Shown here piece after piece: positions 21,715 through 33,475 of a stretch of DNA of 64,000 nucleotides. Positions within the stretch are counted from its first letter, which is position 1. Every line of letters starts with the position of its first letter. The notes under the pieces were generated by a model, which searched no databases, was not told the DNA's origin, and worked only from the letters and a program-made list of their open reading frames with translations. Location of the stretch: contig OZ020251.1 in NCBI GenBank assembly GCA_963971285.1, positions 1,054,001 through 1,118,000 of the forward strand, in the 5' to 3' direction. The position numbers and the translations under genes are program-made. The DNA comes from Astropecten irregularis. Taxonomy: Eukaryota > Echinodermata > Asteroidea > Paxillosida > Astropectinidae.

Positions 21715-24061
21715 ATGGCGTCCAGCAGCGCAGATGACAGTAAATCGAATAAAATAGTCTTCCTGTACAACGACATAAAAGATAAACAGAAGTACGAGGA
21801 CATTAAAGGTGTTCTTCGCGAGCTACTGGTAGCAAAGAAGGAGGACTATGAAATCTGTTCCTACGATGACATGATACCTGGAGCACTCATAACCACTGGC
21901 CTCCATGATCTAATCAGCCAGGGATGCATCATAGTCATGATCACGACTGAAAGTTTCATCGAAGATAAAGGGAAAGAATACGAGACTGCACTATCCATAA
22001 TGAAATCATTTGAGAGTGAGACAAAGCGCTACATTATTCATATCAAATACGATGACAGTGCGAACACAGGTCATCTTAGTGCTTTTACTCCAATTGATGG
22101 ATCAGAGGGTGCTAAACACATCGCTGACAAAATAATGCTAACAGTGAAAGACCATAAAAAGGTAGGTCTGCACTACAGTTGATAGAACTTTCCAAATAAT
22201 AACAATTTATTTATATCGGTGGTTGCAAACTTAACTGCAACTGAAATCACCGTGTGCCGTGAATTCATGTCATGTCATGTGTTGCTCTTAATTCGGGTTC
22301 ATACCAGGCAATAGTAATCAATATTGCATCTGACCACCAGCGATTTTGATAAAAGCATAAGATGAAAACAAAAGACTGACAATAAGGCTTGCATTTTTGT
22401 CTATACGGTACACTTTTTGGGTACAATTTCAGAATTGTAGCCTATTGTACTTACAATTAACACCACGGACTCAGAACAACTAATTTGTTATGAATAATTA
22501 TGAATACGGCAAAAATTCCCTATTATTGAACAAAGTAAACATTCATGAATGTAAAGAAGTTATGAAAACTGTCAAATCTGTCAGGCACTTGGAGGACAGA
22601 GTGTCGATATCCTCTGTATTTCGTTTTGCCTAAAACCAATGGGGCATTTGGATTCTGAACACAAACACATTTTCTTAATTTGTTTTTAGTTTGTATTTTT
22701 GTGTTCATGTTCAATAACAGAAGGTTTCCTATTCTATATGCTCCATGACCCACAACAGGTCCTGATTGTTCAGTGCAAGGCCAAGGCCGACGAGGGTGAA
22801 CTTTTAAAGAAGGCTGCAATTGCTCTGATAGATCACTATGGTCTTGATAACAAAATGAAGGAACTCCACAAGAAAATGGAAGACATCATCAGCGAGGAAT
22901 TAGAAAAAACTACTGACTTGGTGTCCGCTTCTGGTCGTGAGGAATGTCAATGTTCCAAGGGTGAACTGTGGAAAAAAGAGATTGACAAGAAAGACTATTG
23001 GGCTATAGGAGAAAATGGACTAGAGAAACCAGAGCCTTTCCGGAATATTGACAAATGTCCTGGTGAGAAACATGCAACAAGTCACACTCTTGATATTCAT
23101 AAACTATACAACAACGGATACCTAAAACTTGCATCAGTGTTTCTGACCAAACGACCAACTGGCAAATCAAGTAATAAGAATAACAGCCTATCTGAATACA
23201 TGGACGTTGAAGGAATTCTGCTTCTCCTGTTGAGATGTAACATTGGCCTATCAGATGCTGACAGGAAGAAGATAAAAGACGTAAGTTAGTAGGCCTAGGT
23301 CTTTCAGGTATGGTTTGGTGTTTGCATTGCGGGTGTATAATAAGTAATAAATGTTAGGCGTTCATACGAGGAAATGATTGTTGGGAAGGGTTCTGAATAC
23401 CCGGTAGACAAATTATCTACTGCCTTTAGCCTCATTACTGAAAGGTACTTAATACCGAACCCGGAAATTTCCTCCCGTAACCATTTTTTATGTTACTAAT
23501 TTTGTTGAAATAAAAAATGATGTATTTTATTTTCCACCTGTCTGACAGTTGAAGGAACTGCGCAACGATGTGGCTCATTCTAAAATCAAGAGGACCGAAG
23601 ACGCCACAAAAATGATCCGAGAATTGGGGAAGAATATTAAAAGAGCCATGTACGGCGTGCTAGAATGTGACAAATATAAACAATTCTGCGACGTAATTGA
23701 TCAGGTAGAGTCTTCTATAATAAATTCATTATTTTCCGAAAGAGCCTATTATAATTAAACCAACAGCAACAAAGCATACTACTTAAAAGCAAAAACCAAA
23801 CCAAAACAGTCGGATAAAGGGTATTACTTCATCATTGATTGACTTGCTGTGCCGTTCATTAATGAATTCTGTTTAATTAACCATGGAGGTAGAGTGAACT
23901 AAACTCTGAGTAATTTTGATTTATCTCCTCAGATCGTAGATGGGACAATGACTAATTGGAAGACACAACTTGCTCAATATATCAGCAATGTCATCATGGT
24001 CATCATGACCTATATTTGGCGCCAGCTGGTTCGATTCTGGCGTCGATTTCTGCCCTTTTGA
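21715..24061 (+). CDS. TIR-HEPN fusion protein, gene B (four exons, about 417 aa)
   Basis: Predicted exons: 21715-22161, 22759-23280, 23549-23704 and 23933-24061, all phase 0. The TIR part keeps KIVFLY, SYDDMIPG (49-56), CIIVMITT (71-78) and Glu90 in the helix position of gene A's Glu88. The HEPN part has CQCSKGELW, YWAIGENG, IHKLYN, LLLLLRCNIG and LRNDVAHS (Arg328, His333).

Two oddities stand out. The acceptor used by genes A and C is present as ataacag at about 22721 but would put the frame out; an in-phase acceptor lies downstream (caacag, exon start 22759; cag before 22774 is also possible). Exon 4 is unlike A and C: a 42-residue tail with a hydrophobic then basic, Trp-rich end (VIMVIMTYIWRQL, FWRRF) that could bind or enter a membrane. 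The exon 2 start is the least certain part. Confidence 0.75.
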
Positions 24062-24138
24062 GTTGCGAAGGGTTATAAATGCATCACAACTCGAGTTATA
24101 ACTTGAGTTGCGATGCATTTATAAAACCCTTCGCAACC
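24061..24138. repeat. Long hairpin overlapping the stop codon of gene B
   Basis: Arms of nearly 40 bp: GTTGCGAAGGGTT...AAATGCATC on the left and GATGCATTT...AACCCTTCGCAAC on the right, with a short centre at TTATAAC. The final A of the TGA stop is its first base. It begins a block of about 400 bp, related to 38400-38720 behind gene C and absent from gene A. Confidence 0.75.
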
Positions 24139-24670
24139 CAAGAGCTCTCAGATGCGAATTATCGCAGCGCTGCGATAATTCGTTATAACTCCTGTTTCGT
24201 AAGTAACTATGAGTTTGGTTAAATCGACGGCAGAACTTTTTGTTTTAATATTGTGTGAAAAAATATAGAGCGAAGAGTTTCACTTTTAGATCTCTTAACC
24301 CTGAAAAGTTTCTCGAGTTGCGAATGACCTTGCTTCACAATAATGTGCACGTGAACTGGTCATGTGGTATTGTTACACGGTCCCGAGATAATTAAAAATG
24401 TAAATCATCGTGAGAAGAATGTTTTCTAAATAATTGAAATGGGTCGAAGAACATGGCAAGGTGATCAACAGAGGAAGAGCAGCCATCTTCTAAGATTCAC
24501 CTCACAGAAAAGGACGTACTCGTATTATTACAGGTCAACAGTTCATATACTGGACTCGATGTTTGTGTAAAATATTTCCTTCTGTCTTACATGTACATAC
24601 AAAGCCTAACAAAAAGCTGCATTTGAATACCTTGAAAATCGCACCAGCTGGTTTCGGCTGTGTGTCTTAA
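24139..24670. other. 3' flank of gene B
   Basis: Contains a second small palindrome (CGCAGCGCTGCG, about 24163-24174) and sequence shared with 38450-38860 behind gene C, including ATTATTACAGGTCAACAGTT. No gene is seen. Confidence 0.5.
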
Positions 24671-25027
24671 AGGTAGCATCATACTTTGGTAGCATACCGA
24701 AACAGAAACCTTCCCAGATTTACCTATAACTTACGGGGTATAAACGTGGTGATGGTAGAGACATACCGTTAAAAGTGTTGTCTGAAATGCTGTATTTATC
24801 CAGAAAAGAGTCAAACCAGTGGCCAACATTATTTTTGATCTTTTAAAGATCAAAAATAAAAGAGAAAAGACTTAAAAAATACTGTGGCAATTTTTCACTG
24901 TTTTCTCAAAAGTGGGCACCGTATGGGACTGAAATTTTCACAGATGACTGACTGTATCTTTCTTGATATTTTCGCACATGAATCTGTATTTCTTTGACAA
25001 CTTGAGCCGAAGAATGAAATTACTTTA
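24671..25027. mobile_element. TTAA-type MITE, degenerate right end
   Basis: TTAA at 24667-24670, then AGGTAGCATCATACTTTGG. The right terminus is decayed. It is not in the equivalent place in the other units. Confidence 0.5.
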
Positions 25028-25124
25028 TAAGGACATTTTGTGTAGAGGATACTAGGCAAAATACATCAAAAGTTGATTAAATGGTGGCTGGTCAAACTTG
25101 ACATTTGTATCAGGAACCACACTA

Positions 25125-25410
25125 AGTGCTGTCAAGAATCTATGGGTCTTTATTAAACGAAACCTGGCCGTGAGGCTAGGCTTGGAACTTATTACGATAC
25201 CACCATTTGAGACCCATAAAACCGTAATTGGGCCTGCGCCACTCGACCGTAAGCCGAAGAAAGACTCCAGCTTCGGCGGCTATATATTCCAGGCCCTTCA
25301 TTTCCTTTAGGACACAAAATGGCGGTAGCAGAGAATAAATCCCAAGCCTAGCCTCAAGCCTAATACATTTCGTAAAAGCCCCTTGTCCGTGCAGCAAGCT
25401 AAGCTACCGA
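25125..25410. repeat. Foldback element, diverged copy of the 1290-1570 type
   Basis: Left arm GAGGCTAGGCTTGGAACTTA and right arm AATCCCAAGCCTAGCCTC fold on each other. The two short overlapping frames here read this element and are not genes. Confidence 0.55.
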
Positions 25411-26053
25411 TAACCAGCGTCTCAATCCGCCACAATCACAATGCGGATTAGGTCTGGCTACCTAAATAACTGAGAGGGGACACGAATTATCATCTTATTG
25501 ATTGGTTAGGACTAATTTTAAACACAGTCATATATTATATATAACGTCTTTCGCATTTTCATGCATTTATTTTGATGCAATAACAGACGAAGTCATAGTA
25601 CTCAGATTGAATTAACTCACTTGCAAAATAGGAGAAAAACCCCAAATTTCTTGTGTAGCTTGCATATCATTTTTGTATTGCTGTAAATAAAGCATATTTT
25701 ATATATAAACTAAGCCAGTTCTGCAAAATGAACCTTTTAACTAATATAAGGCTATGACACTTTATTTGATGCATTATCATTCTTGTATTACAGTATCCAG
25801 TACTTTCTCTCAGTAATGTATTTTATTTTCAAAAAAAAAAAAAAAAGGCAGAAAACAGTCATTTATATTCAGATTTAAGACTTATTCTGTTAGTGTATAG
25901 GACATGTTCAATATTCCATACTGTGTCTCACTGTTGGACTAAATGAGTTTTTATTACTGACCAACACTACAAGTAGGCAAGAATATTAATGTGTAAAGAA
26001 TGTATAGAATTATAAGGACCAATTTCAAACTGACTGCCAAGTATGGTACTTAA

Positions 26054-26410
26054 AGGTAGTATCATACTTTGGTAAGAAACCAAAACAGAAATGTTCACAG
26101 ATTTACATATAACTTACAGGGTATAAAGATGGTGGTGGTAGGAACATACCGTTAAAATTCTTCCGCCTGAAATGGTGTATTTATGCAGACATTAGTAAAA
26201 CAACGACCAAAAATCTTTTTGATCTTTTAAAAGATCAAAAATAAAAGAAAAAAGACTTAAGAAATACTGTGGCCTTTTTCACTTTTTTTCTCAAAAAGTG
26301 GGCAACGTATGTGACTGAAATTTTCACAGATGACTGTTATTGTATCTTCCTTGATATTTTTGCCCATGAATCTGTATTTCTTTGACAAAAACCAAAGTAT
26401 GATACTACCT
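26054..26410. mobile_element. TTAA-type MITE, unit 3 copy
   Basis: TTAA at 26050-26053; orthologous to 2280-2636. Sequence on either side is AT-rich spacer with no gene, up to the reductase fragment at 27689. Confidence 0.7.
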
Positions 26411-27439
26411 TGAACCTGTATACTCAGAGTATGTGGAACATGAAGACCAACTCCAAACTGTATATTGAGGATAATAATGGTTCATTGTATCTCTGATATC
26501 CAATGTTTATAAAGGTACTAGTATCAGTAATTAACGATATTTGCTGTGTATTAAAAAAATCAAACAAGTAGGCTTATTTTAACAAGCCATATTTTGTAAA
26601 ACAGATTGGACTATACATGTACATTACTTAATGGTTTGGAAATGGACTGTGTGTATGGAATACATGTACATGTATGATGGCTTACTGAAATGTTAGCAAT
26701 ACATAATTTACAAACTTTTGCCTTCTTTTATAAATGAAGTATTTTTTAATAAGAAACATTTTATAATGTAGGACAAAATATATTTTGTAAGATAGTTTTT
26801 TGGAACAAATCATTATTTTTATCTGCTTTTATTGACCATACCAAATTCATTTCTAAACTTATTATCTTCATTATTATTCCAAAACTAGTAACTGCTCATT
26901 GAAATAAAGTAACTTCAATAATTGAGTAACACAGAATAGTTGAAAACAAAATGTGTTTACTTGACCAACACCAGAGCAATATGTAAATTATCTATAAATG
27001 ATAGGAAGCCCATAATTAACGCAAACTTCAAAAAGCAATATAACAGAGCCAATATTTTACAGCAATTACTCTTTTCAATTTATGACCTAGTGATAAACAA
27101 GAATTATAAATTTTTCCACCAAAAAGGAAAACCTCAAACCCACCAATTTTCATCAATGGGAGACTTTTGACTAACCATTGTTAAACTAAAGAGGGCAAGC
27201 TTCACCAGTCTCAGGAAAATGTGTCAATTTTGCTGCCATTGCTTTCGTGCTTCAGTTTGCTGCCCTCTATCGACAGCCCGCTCCAAAGGTCTCCCATTAA
27301 TGTCCCAAAGTCTTCCATTACTAATTTTTCTTTCCTATGTCTAATAAAAGGCAAGCATCATGCCTAATGTTTATCAAAGCTTTTTATCTTGCGCATGCAA
27401 ATTTTTTTTTCTCTTTGATAGCTTCCCATAATTCCATAA

Positions 27440-27590
27440 ATCTTTCCATTAGCCTTTTAGAGGTATGGCGGACACAATAGGAAGGCACAGTTTGGTTTAG
27501 GTAAAATCCTTTGTGTTTGACTCAAATTACCCACTTCAAACAGCGCCCTCCTATTGTGTCTGCCATACTTCAAAAAGGCTAATTGGGATA
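27440..27590. repeat. Foldback element 3' of CYB5R fragment, unit 3
   Basis: Arms containing GGCGGACACAATAGGA and TCCTATTGTGTCTGCC, as at 3556-3692. Confidence 0.7.
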
Positions 27591-27688
27591 TCGAAGGTTT
27601 AGTAAAGCTTCTGTAAAATGCTCATGCAAATTCCAAATTATTTCCTTGGTATAAGTTTCCATGATTACACAAAGCTTTGTCATTTGGA

Positions 27689-30600
27689 CTAATAGGAAAA
27701 CCTCATGTCTTCAGTGTAGCCTAGTTTCTCCAGGTTAGGCATACATGCGTAGTTGATCATTGGTGGAGGTCCACACATGAGGATGACAGTGTCATCACTG
27801 GGAGGAGGCATGTGGTCTCGTAGCATGTCCTCATTCACAAACCCACTGCTGTACTTCCAGCCTGCAGGTCCAAAAGTACATGGGCGAACAATATCATATG
27901 CGTATTAATTGTTTGTCTGTTCTGTCAGGTAGTTGCTCACCTCAGTGAGACATGGCATTGCCACCACCTTCTACATTTGTCTGCTTGTTTGTCTGTTCTG
28001 TCAGGTGATTGCTTACCTCGGTCAGACATGGCATTGCCACCACCTTCTACATTCGTCTGCTTGTTTGTCTGTTCTGTCAGGTGATTGCTCACCTCAGTGA
28101 GACATGGCATTGCCACCACCATCTACATTCGTCTGCTTGTTTGTCTGTTCTGTCAGGTGGTTGCTTACCTCGGTCAGACATGGCATTGCCACCACCTTCT
28201 TCATTTATCTGCTTGTTTGTCTGTTCTGTCAGGTGGTTGCTTACCTCGGTCAGACATGGCATTGCCACCACCTTCTACATTCGTCTGCTTGTTTGTCTGT
28301 TCTGTCAGGTGGTTGCTCACCTCAGTGAGACATGGCATTGCCACCACCTTCTACATTTGTCTGCTTGTTTGTCTGTTCTGTCAGGTGGTTGCTTACCTCG
28401 GTCAGACATGGCATTGCCACCACCTTCTACATTCGTCTGCTTGTTTGTCTGTTCTGTCAGGTGGTTGCTCACCTCAGTGAGACATGGCATTGCCACCACC
28501 TTCTTCATTTATCTGCTTGTTTGTCTGTTCAGTCAGGTGGTTGCTCACCTCAGTCAGACATGGCATTGCCACCACCTTCTACATTTGTCTGCTTGTTTGT
28601 CTGTTCTGTCAGGTGGTTGCTTACCTCGGTCAGACATGGCATTGCCACCACCTTCTACATTCGTCTGCTTGTTTGTCTGTTCTGTCAGGTGGTTGCTCAC
28701 CTCAGTGAGACATGGCATTGCCACCACCTTCTTCATTTATCTGCTTGTTTGTCTGTTCAGTCAGGTGGTTGCTCACCTCAGTCAGACATGGCATTGCCAC
28801 CACCTTCTACATTTGTCTGCTTGTTTGTTCTGTCAGGTGGTTGCTCACGTCAGTGAGACATGGCTTTACCACCACCTTCTACATTTGTCTGCTTGTTTGT
28901 CTGTTCTGTCAGGTGGTTGCTCACCTCAGTCAGACATGGCATTACCACCACCTTCTACATTTGTCCGCTTGTTTGTCTGTTCTGTCAGGTGGTTGCTTAC
29001 CTCGGTCAGACATGGCATTGCCACCACCTTCTTCATTTATCTGCTTGTTTGTCTGTTCTGTCAGGTGGTTGCTTACCTCGGTCAGACATGGCATTGCCAC
29101 CACCTTCTACATTCGTCTGCTTGTTTGTCTGTTCTGTCAGGTGGTTGCTCACCTCAGTGAGACATGGCATTGCCACCACCTTCTACATTTGTCTGCTTGT
29201 TTGTCTGTTCTGTCAGGTGGTTGCTTACCTCGGTCAGACATGGCATTGCCACCACCTTCTACATTCGTCTGCTTGTTTGTCTGTTCTGTCAGGTGGTTGC
29301 TCACCTCAGTGAGACATGGCATTGCCACCACCTTCTTCATTTATCTGCTTGTTTGTCTGTTCAGTCAGGTGGTTGCTTACCTCGGTCAGACATGGCATTG
29401 CCACCACCTTCTACATTCGTCTGCTTGTTTGTCTGTTCTGTCAGGTGGTTGCTCACCTCAGTGAGACATGGCATTGCCACCACCTTCTACATTTGTCTGC
29501 TTGTTTGTCTGTTCTGTCAGGTGGTTGCTTACCTCGGTCAGACATGGCATTGCCACCACCTTCTACATTCGTCTGCTTGTTTGTCTGTTCTGTCAGGTGG
29601 TTGCTCACCTCAGTGAGACATGGCATTGCCACCACCTTCTACATTTGTCTGCTTGTTTGTCTGTTCTGTCAGGTGGTTGCTTACCTCGGTCAGACATGGC
29701 ATTGCCACCACCTTCTACATTCGTCTGCTTGTTTGTCTGTTCTGTCAGGTGGTTGCTTACCTCGGTCAGACATGGCATTGCCACCACCTTCTACATTTGT
29801 CTGCTTGTTTGTCTGTTCTGTCAGGTGGTTGCTTACCTCGGTCAGACATGGCATTGCCACCACCTTCTACATTCGTCTGCTTGTTTGTCTGTTCTGTCAG
29901 GTGGTTGCTCACCTCAGTGAGACATGGCATTGCCACCACCTTCTTCATTTATCTGCTTGTTTGTCTGTTCAGTCAGGTGGTTGCTCACCTCAGTCAGACA
30001 TGGCATTGCCACCACCTTCTACATTTGTCTGCTTGTTTGTTCTGTCAGGTGGTTGCTCACGTCAGTGAGACATGGCTTTACCACCACCTTCTACATTTGT
30101 CTGCTTGTTTGTCTGTTCTGTCAGGTGGTTGCTCACCTCAGTCAGACATGGCATTACCACCACCTTCTACATTTGTCCGCTTGTTTGTCTGTTCTGTCAG
30201 GTGGTTGCTCACCTCAGTGAGACATGGCATTCCACCACCTTCTACATTTGTCCGCTTGTTTGTCTGTTCTGTCAGGTGGTTGCTCACCTCAGTGAGACAT
30301 GGCATTCCACCACCTTCTTCATTTATCTGCTTGTTTGTCTGTTCAGTCAGGTGGTTGCTCACCTCAGTGAGACATGGCATTGCCACCACCTTCTACATCT
30401 GTCTGCTTGTTTGTCTGTTCTGTCAGGTGGTTGCTCACCTCAGTGAGACATGGCATTGCCACCACCATCTTCATTTGTCTGCTTGTTTGTCTTTTCTGTA
30501 AGGTAGTCACTCTGATATTGACTTGAATGTGACAACTTACCCTCATCTGGTCGGTCCAGCGTGTACCACAACTTGAAGCGATCACCATGCTCATCTTTGA

Positions 30601-31416
30601 TCTCCTCCAGCTCAGGACGAAGCAAGATATCCTTCTCCGTCTTAAGATGACAGAAAAAAGCTGATTGGTTAATGCTGCAGGATCTCAATATTCATTTCAA
30701 AAAGGAGAGTGAAGATTGGTTACAATATGGAAACGCAAACACTGGATTGTGCATGTAATTAAAAGATCACTGAATATTCATATTGACCTGAGGTCATTGT
30801 AGAGGGAAACTATTTCAGATTACATGATCTGATTTAAATATCAGCAGCGTCTCACTTCCATGGCATGTATTCACTTTATTTGTTTAACTACTGTACAAAC
30901 TATTCAAAGAATCTTTGGTGTGAGGTGCTCCTCGTATATAGGTGCTCCTCGGAAATATTTGTGCTATTAAATAAAAAAAATTAAAAAAAAACAATTGAAA
31001 ATAAATAAGAAATAAATGATACAAATTTCTGAAGAGTTGTGGTAACTTTTCTATGAAGATTAATCCAGAAAAAGAGGATTATTGGCAATTGATGACGTAC
31101 CTGGTTTGCAAAGAGCAGCCAGAGTTGGCTTTGATCAGCAGGATCTTTCAAGACTTGGCGGATGAGCTGTAGCATTGGAGTGATTCCTTCATACACAAAA
31201 TAAAACACCAAATGAATACTGTGAAGATACCATCAAACCTCATTAAACCTAAAGAAACCTCAAGAAACCTCATGAAACCTCATTAAACCTCACCAAAACT
31301 CATAAAACCTCACAAAACCTCTGAATTCTTACCTGTGCCTCCGGCAATCATTCCTATCTTCTTTGCGCTCCTCTCCACAGGATCTGTCTTTTTGTCAGCC
31401 CTGATGCTAAACTTGC
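27689..31416 (-). pseudogene. 5'-truncated cytochrome b5 reductase copy, unit 3 (last four exons)
   Basis: Exons 31333-31416, 31101-31186, 30541-30640 and 27689-27861 keep the lengths and phases of exons 6-9 of the complete gene, and all frames are open. It lacks the start, the FAD-binding exons and a promoter. The last intron is stretched to about 2.7 kb by the minisatellite. Sequence differences from the complete gene are few, implying a young duplication or gene conversion. Confidence 0.87.
27908..30495. repeat. 76-bp minisatellite, long array (about 34 units) with higher-order structure
   Basis: Period measured between successive GACATGG motifs is 76 (for example 28101 to 28177). Two repeat types alternate in much of the array: CACCTCAGTGAGACATGG and TACCTCGGTCAGACATGG, giving a 152-bp dimer. 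A longer block with variants TTTGTTCTGTC (short unit), GGCTTTACC, GGCATTACC and TTGTCCGC occurs twice (about 28700-28980 and 29940-30180). It lies within the last intron of the reductase fragment. Long open frames across it are a by-product of the period. Confidence 0.93.
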
Positions 31417-31532
31417 CTGTGGGAAAGTGTATAAAAAGTCACACACATGTATGAAGATCTATTCATCAGTTTCTTTGTGTCAACAAAGACTGTCATCAAT
31501 TACATTAGGACCGATTTATTGTTAATATCAGG

Positions 31533-31707
31533 TTGAGCGAACTTGGCATTCATTGACGCAATCTTTCCATCTGTCAGTGTCACTGTCCGTCATCAGTGCC
31601 GATAGATCTTCAGGGACACAGCTAATTTCATCCACAATTTGGTTGATGTACAGTATGTTGTTGAGGGTCTCCCAGGGCTTGTCTTTCTCAGGTTGCCAAA
31701 ACACCAG
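31533..31707 (-). mobile_element. LINE reverse-transcriptase C-terminal fragment, unit 3
   Basis: Third copy of the remnant described at 5774-5948, with a 3-bp insertion near 31650. Confidence 0.45.
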
Positions 31708-31790
31708 GGGCCAATTTCATACAGCTGCTTAAGCACCAAAAACCTTAATAAATAAAATCAGTATGCCAGCCAAAATTCCTTGCAAATGTT

Positions 31791-32078
31791 ATGAATGAAG
31801 CATTAAGATGCTGTCCAGATTTTTCATCTTTTGTGAAGAAACTGTACGAAAAACAATTCCTTCAAAGGGACAAATCAAAGACGAGCAACATACGGTTCAA
31901 CCCGGTGGAACTACTGCAGATATGCAGCAATACTGCCTATACTAATGAAAAAGGCAATGTTTGTCCCAGATGGAAATGTAACTATTACAGCAAATTATTG
32001 ATCCAAAATAACTTAAACATCGAATCATGTTCTGGATTTCAATGGTGTAGATTCGAGGTGTTTCAATGTTATTGGTGA
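31791..32078 (+). CDS. Junction-derived 95-aa open frame, unit 3
   Basis: Same as 6032-6319 except Glu10 is Asp. The start codon is again the last three bases before the breakpoint (31793). No promoter or partner exon is recognised; low support as a gene. Confidence 0.25.
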   Translation: MNEALRCCPDFSSFVKKLYEKQFLQRDKSKTSNIRFNPVELLQICSNTAYTNEKGNVCPRWKCNYYSKLLIQNNLNIESCSGFQWCRFEVFQCYW

Positions 32079-32808
32079 CTGTATTAGGTATTAGGCAATT
32101 CCAAGCAGATGTGTGGTGAATTTATTGTATCATTGACTGTTTGCGGGTACTGAACGGATTCATAGTGGTTTGCCGATGAGTGCCATGTACTAGATTTTCG
32201 TTTTTAATGTTCCAGTAAATAAGTAATCTTTTCCGATTGCCTGTCTTTTCCATTAAGCAATATATAAATATCATAACTGGTAAAACTTGATTATACTTTG
32301 TCAAATTCAGAGAGATATGAGAAATGGGAACAGTTCGGTATTAAGTTGTAGTTATAATGCTGTAATCATAATATGATTTTATTTTTTTATTTTCTTATTT
32401 TATTTATTTATTCAATGAAAACCAACAGCGGTTAACCGCCACTAACAGGCATCATAAAATATTTAAAAGAAATAATATGAGTCATATAAATATATAAACA
32501 TGAATACTTATAATAAAAAATCATACAGATAAATTCGGTAAACTCCCCTAGAGACTTAGCATGTAAAAACCAGTATTGTTACATTTACCAAATGTACACT
32601 GGTTGCAAGTGATAGGTGCACAATTAAGTTTCTAAAATACGCATTGCTAAAAAAATAACCAAAACAACCAAATAATGACCTGAAATAATCATGTAAGGCT
32701 CAGATTTAGGAGGACCTGACCTTTCCATCTCCGTTTGATCTTTCTCAAATGCTAAATGACGGACAGGACAAGAACATAATTATACAAGCCATAAGACTGC
32801 TATTATTT

Positions 32809-32828
32809 CCCTTACCCTAACCCTAACC
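32809..32828. repeat. Short interstitial telomere-like tract
   Basis: Three consecutive CCCTWA/CCCTAACC-type repeats, absent from the same place in units 1 (about 7050) and 2 (about 18495). Confidence 0.6.
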
Positions 32829-33424
32829 AGCTAATAAAGAGCCCTATTATGAATTAATGGCGAATGCAACATATATTGCCATTCTTATTATTGCACGACA
32901 GGTGTATACCTCGCAGGTGCATTTGTGAACTTGTTATTCCTACACAAAGCAATATCTAGCAAAGCCAAAGTTCACGAAGCCATTGTTGGAAGTTGATGGA
33001 ATGTGTATTAATAGACCTACAGCATGGTTAGATGGATGATGATTTCAATCCTAAATGGAGTCCACGGGAGCATAATACGGTATGCGGATATAATACATGT
33101 ACATATATATTCGGTGTTTATTCTGGCTTCCCACGCACAATGAACTGAAATATTGAAATGAACATTGGAGGTGAACTTGAAAAGGTCATGACACCAATAG
33201 AATTGCAGTGACCCGTTAAATGTTCAGTAGGCCTACAGAATTGGTAACAATACCCAAACAGAAATGTCCACAGATTTTCGTATAGGCCTCCATGTATAAC
33301 TTTCTGGGTATGAAGATGGTACTGGTAGAAATATACCGTTGAAATATTTCCTCCTTAAATGCTGTATTTATCCATATAAAATACAAAACTACAAGTAGCA
33401 CTATATTGACTAACTAGGGTTTAA

Positions 33425-33475
33425 AAAGAGCATGAGCTTTCGTAGCAACAACTACTTCATCGGATGCATTGTATT
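33425..33475 (-). ncRNA. Hammerhead-ribozyme-like motif, unit 3 copy
   Basis: Same CCGATGA, GTAG/CTAC stem and GAAAGC order on the minus strand as at 7645-7698. Confidence 0.4.

Noticed and set aside
27908..30495. Regularly spaced repeats resembling a CRISPR array
   Set aside because: There are no unique spacers: the whole 76-bp unit repeats, and the surroundings are eukaryotic introns.
28009..30501. Long open frames of up to 383 codons, on both strands
   Set aside because: They run through the 76-bp minisatellite. Three repeats make 228 bp, so each frame repeats the same peptide triplet. They have no independent start or exon context and lie inside an intron of the reductase fragment.
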